From the NCBI RefSeq assembly GCF_031624635.1, contig NZ_JAMQOQ010000002.1:310001-374000 (forward strand): a stretch of 64,000 bases of DNA. The letters run 5' to 3'. Shown here piece after piece: positions 59,938-64,000 of this stretch (position 1 is its first letter; the number at the start of each line of letters is the position of its first letter). Under the pieces are notes generated by a model. That model was not told where the DNA came from and did no database searches. It saw only the letters and a list, made by a program, of their open reading frames with translations. The stretch comes from Halogeometricum sp. S3BR5-2 (GTDB lineage: Archaea > Halobacteriota > Halobacteria > Halobacteriales > Haloferacaceae). The position numbers and the translations under genes are program-made.

Positions 59938-60043
59938 GCGCGGGAGTTGGGGCCGCAGAGGGAAACCTCTGTGTCTCCCGGCGCCTGACGGACCCCCTCC
60001 CGCGGAGCGGTGGACCTTCCCGTCGCCGGCGCGACGGGCGCCC

Positions 60044-60220
60044 ATGGAACGGTTCGTCCGGTACGTCGTCGGCGGCGGCGCGGCGCTGGTCGCGGGACTC
60101 TGGACGGTCACGCTCTCGGAGGGCCAGTCGCTCGCGTGGGCGGCGGGCGCCGGACTCGTCCTCTTCGGCGTCGCCGCCCTCGCGGGCGGTATCCGGCGCG
60201 AACTCGACGTCGGCCGCTGA
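60044..60220 (+). CDS. Small two-helix membrane protein
   Basis: 58 residues: MERFVRYVVGGGAALVAGLW..., two hydrophobic helices (about 6-22 and 30-50) and a basic tail (GIRRELDVGR). Codon use fits the neighbours. No clear TATA box. Convergent with the ion channel gene. Function unknown. Confidence 0.5.
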   Translation: MERFVRYVVGGGAALVAGLWTVTLSEGQSLAWAAGAGLVLFGVAALAGGIRRELDVGR

Positions 60221-60244
60221 CGCGCGCGGCTCTCCGACGGCGGG

Positions 60245-61087
60245 CTACCCCTCCCGTCCGTCGAACTCCTGATAGATGACGTGACCGCAGGCCTTGCAGT
60301 GGGAGGCGTTCGGGTCGTGGCCGGTGAGCCCGCAGTCCGGACAGGTGACGTCGACCGTCTCCTTGCGCGTCCACTCGCGGACGATTTTGCTCGCCTGCCA
60401 CGGGACGAGGATGATGGCGGTGAGGACGGCCGCGACGGTGACCCACCGTCCCGCCCGCGTGACCGGGGTGATGTCGCCGAAGCCGACGGTCGTGAGGGCG
60501 ACGACGACGTAGTAGAACGCGTCGCCGAAGTTCCCGATATCCGGGTTCGTCCGGACCTCGACGCCGTAGAACAGTCCCGCCGAGACGAAGAACAGGACCA
60601 GGACGGTCAGGAGCAGTTTCGTCACTCGGAGCGACTGGACGGAGACGGTGCCGAAGAAGAACTCCTCGTCCTGCGTGAACCGGTAGAACCGCAGCACGCG
60701 GACGATGCGAACGGCCCGGAGAAAGCCGGTGACCGTGACGATGGCCGGGATGGGGAGGAGGAGAACCGCCAGCGTGGGGAGTATCGACAGCAGGTCGACC
60801 GCCGCGTACGGATCGGTGAACTCTCCGAAGCGGTCGCGGGCGCCGTACAGTCTGAGCACGTACTCGACGAGGAACACGGCCGCGATGACGACCTCCGCGT
60901 CCCAGAGCAGCGACCGGGCCGCCGCCGAGAGGGCGTACGTCTGCGCGACGAAGACGCCGACGAACACCGTGTTCAGCGCCAACAGCGCGACGTCGATGGC
61001 CTTGCCCGTCGGCGTCCGGTGGTCGAGGAGGTAGAAGCGCACCCGCTCTCGGTGACCCTCCGGCGCCCGCGCCGCGTGGTCGGTCAT
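60245..61087 (-). CDS. Voltage-gated-type potassium channel with C-terminal zinc ribbon
   Basis: 280 residues. Six membrane helices; S4-like FLRAVRIVRVLRFYRF carries regularly spaced Arg, and the selectivity filter is TTVGFGD (about 210-216), that of K+ channels. The C-terminus has CPDC...HCKAC with Cys249, 252, 264 and 267, a zinc ribbon facing the cytoplasm, which is unusual in this family and may sense metal, redox or bind a partner. ATG 61087 about 32 bp from a weak A-rich box. Confidence 0.88.
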   Translation of the reverse strand: MTDHAARAPEGHRERVRFYLLDHRTPTGKAIDVALLALNTVFVGVFVAQTYALSAAARSLLWDAEVVIAAVFLVEYVLRLYGARDRFGEFTDPYAAVDLLSILPTLAVLLLPIPAIVTVTGFLRAVRIVRVLRFYRFTQDEEFFFGTVSVQSLRVTKLLLTVLVLFFVSAGLFYGVEVRTNPDIGNFGDAFYYVVVALTTVGFGDITPVTRAGRWVTVAAVLTAIILVPWQASKIVREWTRKETVDVTCPDCGLTGHDPNASHCKACGHVIYQEFDGREG

Positions 61088-61241
61088 CGTGGGGCGTTGG
61101 AACCCACGGTAGATGGGTTTTTCAGGTGACGGTCGCTCCGGGGGGCGGAACCGCGGCGGAGTGTAAAAGTGACGGACGAAACGGGTATTCGAGCGCGCGA
61201 ACGGGGCGCTCGTCGGTCCGGTTTCGATTACCGAGACCGAA
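61088..61241. other. Intergenic, no gene seen
   Basis: Apart from the weak promoter of the channel gene I see no feature. Confidence 0.5.
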
Positions 61242-61898
61242 TCACGCCGCGGGCGCGGCGACGGTGTCGACCGTCCGCTCGGTCGACCGGCGCGCGTAGC
61301 CGTAGACGGCCCACGCGACGGGGAGCGCGAGGAACGCGGTCAACGCGACCGATTCGGGGGCGACGCCGCGGGTCAGGAAGAACCCGACGAACGTTGCCGC
61401 GGCGAGGGCGAGGAACGCGCCCGCGTACCGGGTCGTCGCGTCGGCCGACTCGCGGGCGACGGCGGCGCCCAACAGGAGCGACCCGGGGCCGACGCCGAGC
61501 ATCATGCTCATACCGGCGACCATGTTCGCGAGGTCGGAGGCGGGCATTCCGCCGAGGAGCGACGCGAAGACGACGCCGACGAACCCGGCGGTGACGGCGC
61601 CGAAGCCGACGGCCGTCCACGCGGCGCCGACGCGCCAGAGGAGTCCGTGCGCGCGCCACTCGCGGAGCGCGAGGGCCGTCGCGACGAACAGCAGGCCCCA
61701 CCCGACGAGCAACGGCGCGTTGCTCAGGTAGTAGGCGAACGCCGTCGGGTCGTCCCATCCGGCGTCGAGGCCGAACGAGGGCATGGCGAAGTTGAGCGCT
61801 AACGCGGCCGAGAGGGTGAGGCCGCCGGCGAGCGTCACCGTCCCGACGGACGGGGCGCGCGAGGTGGCGGGCGTGGTGTAAGTCTGAACAGCGGTCAT
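61242..61898 (-). CDS. Six-helix membrane protein, uncharacterised
   Basis: 218 residues with about six hydrophobic segments (about 20-42, 55-80, 88-112, 120-140, 150-178, 180-198). An N-terminal polar start and an Ala-rich end. No family recognised by eye. The TATA-like ggtatttatc (61949-61958, minus strand) would start transcription near 61928; a near-perfect palindrome (61905-61928) covers that point, so it is probably repressor-controlled. Confidence 0.7.
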   Translation of the reverse strand: MTAVQTYTTPATSRAPSVGTVTLAGGLTLSAALALNFAMPSFGLDAGWDDPTAFAYYLSNAPLLVGWGLLFVATALALREWRAHGLLWRVGAAWTAVGFGAVTAGFVGVVFASLLGGMPASDLANMVAGMSMMLGVGPGSLLLGAAVARESADATTRYAGAFLALAAATFVGFFLTRGVAPESVALTAFLALPVAWAVYGYARRSTERTVDTVAAPAA

Positions 61899-61904
61899 CG
61901 TGTA

Positions 61905-61928
61905 TCGACTCTACGGACGTAGAATCGA
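61905..61928. promoter_or_regulatory. 24-bp palindromic operator candidate
   Basis: tcgactctacg-ga-cgtagaatcga: 11-bp arms with one mismatch. It lies between the TATA box and the start codon of the 61242-61898 gene, over the predicted transcription start. Confidence 0.5.
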
Positions 61929-62044
61929 CAGCTAATGGCGTCATGACGGGATAAATACCGTCTTGCGCCGCGCGTGAACATTCCGCGTCGAGGAGTGTCG
62001 GCCGACGACCGCGAGTCCGCGGCCGCGGCCGTCGCTCGCCCCGG

Positions 62045-63784
62045 TCACGCCGCGAACTCGTCGGTCACGTCCGTCAGTTCGACCTCCCCCTCGGGGACGC
62101 GGTAGGCGGCGACGACGTGCCGGTCGGCGTCCGGGGAGTTCTCCGTCTTGTCGACGGCGTAGCCGACGTACGTGCAGTCCTCCGGCGTGAACTCGACGAC
62201 GGAGTAGCCCCAGTGGTGGCTGTCGAAGAACTCGATGTGGGGGTTCATCGCCGTGATGAGCGTCGTGAGCAGCGGTTCGGTGAGGCGGCCGCGCAGGCCG
62301 CGGGTGAGGTGAAGCGCTTCGGCGACGTTCACCGACGTTATCGCGGGCGTCATGAACTCCACGCCGATGCGCTCGCCCTGCGCGACGCCCTCGCCGCCGG
62401 AGACGCGTCCGGGGTAGGAGGTCTGCTGGTAGGCGGCGACGTAGCAGTGCATGTCGCCGGTGAGCGTCACGAAGTTGTCGACGTCGGCCGCGCCGATGGC
62501 CTCCGTGATTCGCTGTCGCTCGCGCGTGTAGCCGTCCCACCCGCCCTGTACCGGGAACACGGAGAGCGGTCCCGAACCCAGACGGAACGGTACCGTGAGC
62601 ACCTCGTCGGCCCAGACGGTCCACGTCGACGCCGACCCGGTGACGGCGTCTATCAGCCACTCCCGCTGTTCTTCGCCCAGCATCGTCCGCCCCGGCGGTT
62701 CGTACTGCGGGCCGACGTTGTCGGGCGTGGGGATGGCCTCCCGCGGCGGGTCGCGGTAGAGTCGCTCGTCGGTCATCGCCAGCGTGACCAAGTCGCCGAA
62801 CTCGAAGGAACGCCACAGCCGAAAGCGCTCCTGCAGCGACTCGCCCTCGGGGTCGTAGGACACCCGCGCGGGCAGGTACTCCCACCACGCGTGCATCGCG
62901 TCGGCCACCAACTCGGTCATGAACTCGGGGTCGTCGGCGCGCGGGTGGTCGCCCGACGGCGCGCCCGTCCGCCGGTCCCAGTAGACGTCGTTGACGAGTT
63001 CGTGGTCGTCCCAGCCGACGACGAGCGTGTGCGACTCCAGCGCCTCCTGCATGAACCGGTCCTTTCGATACGTCCGATAGAGGTAGCGGTAGTCGTCCAG
63101 CGACTGCACGCGGTCGTGTCCGCTCGGGAACGCGAGGTCCCTGTCCTCGTACTCGTACGACCCGAGCCCTTTGAAGTCGCCGGCGCTGGACTCGTAGACG
63201 AAGTCGCCGACGTGGACGAGGAAGTCCACGTCCGCCTCCGCGACGCGGTGGTAGGCGGGGTAGTAGCCGTTCTGGTAGTCCTGACACGCCAGCACCGCGA
63301 ACCGGACGGAGTCGGGCGAGGCGTCGGCGGCGGGCAGGGTCCGGCACCGACCGACGCGCGAGGAGACTCCTCGGTGGACGAAGCGGTAGTAGTACGTCGA
63401 ATCCGGTTCGAGTTCGCCGTCGAGGTCGATTCGCACCGTGTGGTCGTGCGCGCGAATCGACGTCTCGTCGCTCACGACGCCCTCGAAGGCCACCTCGTCG
63501 AACGCCTCGTCGGCCGCGACGCGGACCGCGAGTGGCGCCTCGGGGTCGTAGGCGTCGGGGTCGACGCGCGTCCAGAGGACGACGCCCGCCGGCGTCGGGC
63601 CGCCGCTAGCGACGGACTGCGGGAACGTCCCGTCCGGGTCGCCGTCGGCGTCGAACGCGAAGGGGTCGCCGTCGGCCGCCTCGCCGACGCGCGCGTCGAA
63701 CGCCAGGTCGTGGGAGTCGAGTTCCGAGAGGAGGGTTCCGTGGTCGTCGGTGCGGCCCGCCGTCGGCGGGAAGTCGCCGGCCAT
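62045..63784 (-). CDS. PhoD-like alkaline phosphatase
   Basis: 579 residues from ATG 63784 (GTG 63796 is possible). Beta-sandwich start (about 55-150: SGGPTPAGVVLWTRVDPDAYDPEAPL), then the metal-dependent phosphoesterase with ACQDYQNGYYP, HVGDFVYES, GWDDHELVNDVYW, GDMHCYVA and NPHIEFFDSHHWGY. Hydrolyses phosphate mono- or diesters. No Tat signal peptide is seen before MAGDFPPTAG or in the upstream frame, unlike typical secreted PhoD; the protein may be cytoplasmic or the start lies elsewhere. TATA-like acgtttacc about 70 bp upstream. Confidence 0.87.
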   Translation of the reverse strand: MAGDFPPTAGRTDDHGTLLSELDSHDLAFDARVGEAADGDPFAFDADGDPDGTFPQSVASGGPTPAGVVLWTRVDPDAYDPEAPLAVRVAADEAFDEVAFEGVVSDETSIRAHDHTVRIDLDGELEPDSTYYYRFVHRGVSSRVGRCRTLPAADASPDSVRFAVLACQDYQNGYYPAYHRVAEADVDFLVHVGDFVYESSAGDFKGLGSYEYEDRDLAFPSGHDRVQSLDDYRYLYRTYRKDRFMQEALESHTLVVGWDDHELVNDVYWDRRTGAPSGDHPRADDPEFMTELVADAMHAWWEYLPARVSYDPEGESLQERFRLWRSFEFGDLVTLAMTDERLYRDPPREAIPTPDNVGPQYEPPGRTMLGEEQREWLIDAVTGSASTWTVWADEVLTVPFRLGSGPLSVFPVQGGWDGYTRERQRITEAIGAADVDNFVTLTGDMHCYVAAYQQTSYPGRVSGGEGVAQGERIGVEFMTPAITSVNVAEALHLTRGLRGRLTEPLLTTLITAMNPHIEFFDSHHWGYSVVEFTPEDCTYVGYAVDKTENSPDADRHVVAAYRVPEGEVELTDVTDEFAA

Positions 63785-63993
63785 GGGGTCCGTCACTCGG
63801 CAGGGGGCGATGGGAGTTTCGGTCGAGGACCCCGAATGCGGCGGGACCGTCCGGTAAACGTGTGATTTCGACGGAGAAAGGCTCCCCTTGTGACGGCGAC
63901 CGTCCCGCCGGGAACGACCGTCTGCGACCGGTCGGCCCGGGGAGCGTCGAAAGTGGAGGCATAACGAATACCGCTCCGCCACTCGACCGGACC

Positions 63994-64000
63994 ATGCCTC
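63994..64000 (+). CDS. Possible start of the next gene (3' truncated)
   Basis: An ATG at 63994 lies about 30 bp after an A/T-rich cataacgaata, the leaderless spacing seen elsewhere. Only two codons are in the window. Confidence 0.3.

Noticed and set aside
1-64000. CRISPR arrays, rRNA operons, replication origin, prophage
   Set aside because: No regularly spaced repeats except the 56-bp purS-purQ array (coding-type, no spacers), no rRNA sequence, no orc1/cdc6 or phage structural genes were found.

Overview
The window is high-GC archaeal DNA from a haloarchaeon (class Halobacteria, most like the Haloferacales; species not determinable here). The evidence is an acidic Asp/Glu-rich proteome, a PGF-CTERM surface protein, Tat lipoproteins with a haloarchaeal lipobox, CetZ tubulin, coenzyme F420 genes (cofH, cofG, cofC), archaeosine synthesis (RaSEA), siroheme decarboxylase, and promoters with a TATA-like box about 27 bp before the start codon (leaderless mRNAs). 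No plasmid replication, CRISPR, rRNA or complete insertion sequence is visible; it reads as chromosomal core sequence.

Layout. 1-3.6 kb: end of a secreted protein, a PGF-CTERM protein, a membrane beta-propeller protein, a winged-helix regulator. 4-10.8 kb: MFS transporter behind a TetR-type operator, AzlCD exporter, two paralogous Tat lipoproteins, RaSEA. 11-14.4 kb: purine/folate genes purQ, purS, purU, purC. 14.6-21 kb: sirtuin, cofH, two YdjM-like membrane proteins, cofG, cofC. 21-30.2 kb: cetZ1 with an overlapping membrane protein gene, NDUFA9-like SDR, tmk, E1-alpha dehydrogenase, a RAM-TrkA-RAM set, a candidate structured RNA, TPR protein, tRNA-Leu(UAA). 30.4-42 kb: orphan peptide-binding lipoprotein, ferredoxin, cyclophilin, deacylase family protein, an alcohol dehydrogenase broken by a 45-bp palindromic insertion, M20 peptidase, TrpD-like protein, fused siroheme decarboxylase, PHP protein. 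42-52 kb: Rieske protein, FAD oxidoreductase, HAD/AKR pair, KaiC-like ATPase, MsrB, SDR, HhH protein, GIY-YIG-like protein. 52-64 kb: ABC exporter, sugar-phosphate isomerase-like protein, spermidine-synthase-like membrane protein, LMF-like protein, thiol-disulfide protein, K+ channel with zinc ribbon, PhoD-like phosphatase.

The most interesting signal is not a gene family. At most promoters here the start codon of the gene lies about 24-33 bp from the TATA box. At several genes where it does not (purU, cetZ1, an FAD oxidoreductase, an ABC exporter, a small hypothetical gene) a micro-ORF starts at that distance. The micro-ORF encodes a Shine-Dalgarno-like sequence in its last codons in four of the five and its stop codon overlaps or abuts the start of the real gene (ATGA, TGATG or one base apart). 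Between purS and purQ three such 19-codon micro-ORFs stand in tandem as exact 56-bp repeats, each coupled to the next. I propose these are leaderless leader peptides that load ribosomes and hand them to a Shine-Dalgarno-dependent gene. This is inference from sequence, testable by ribosome profiling and comparative alignment.
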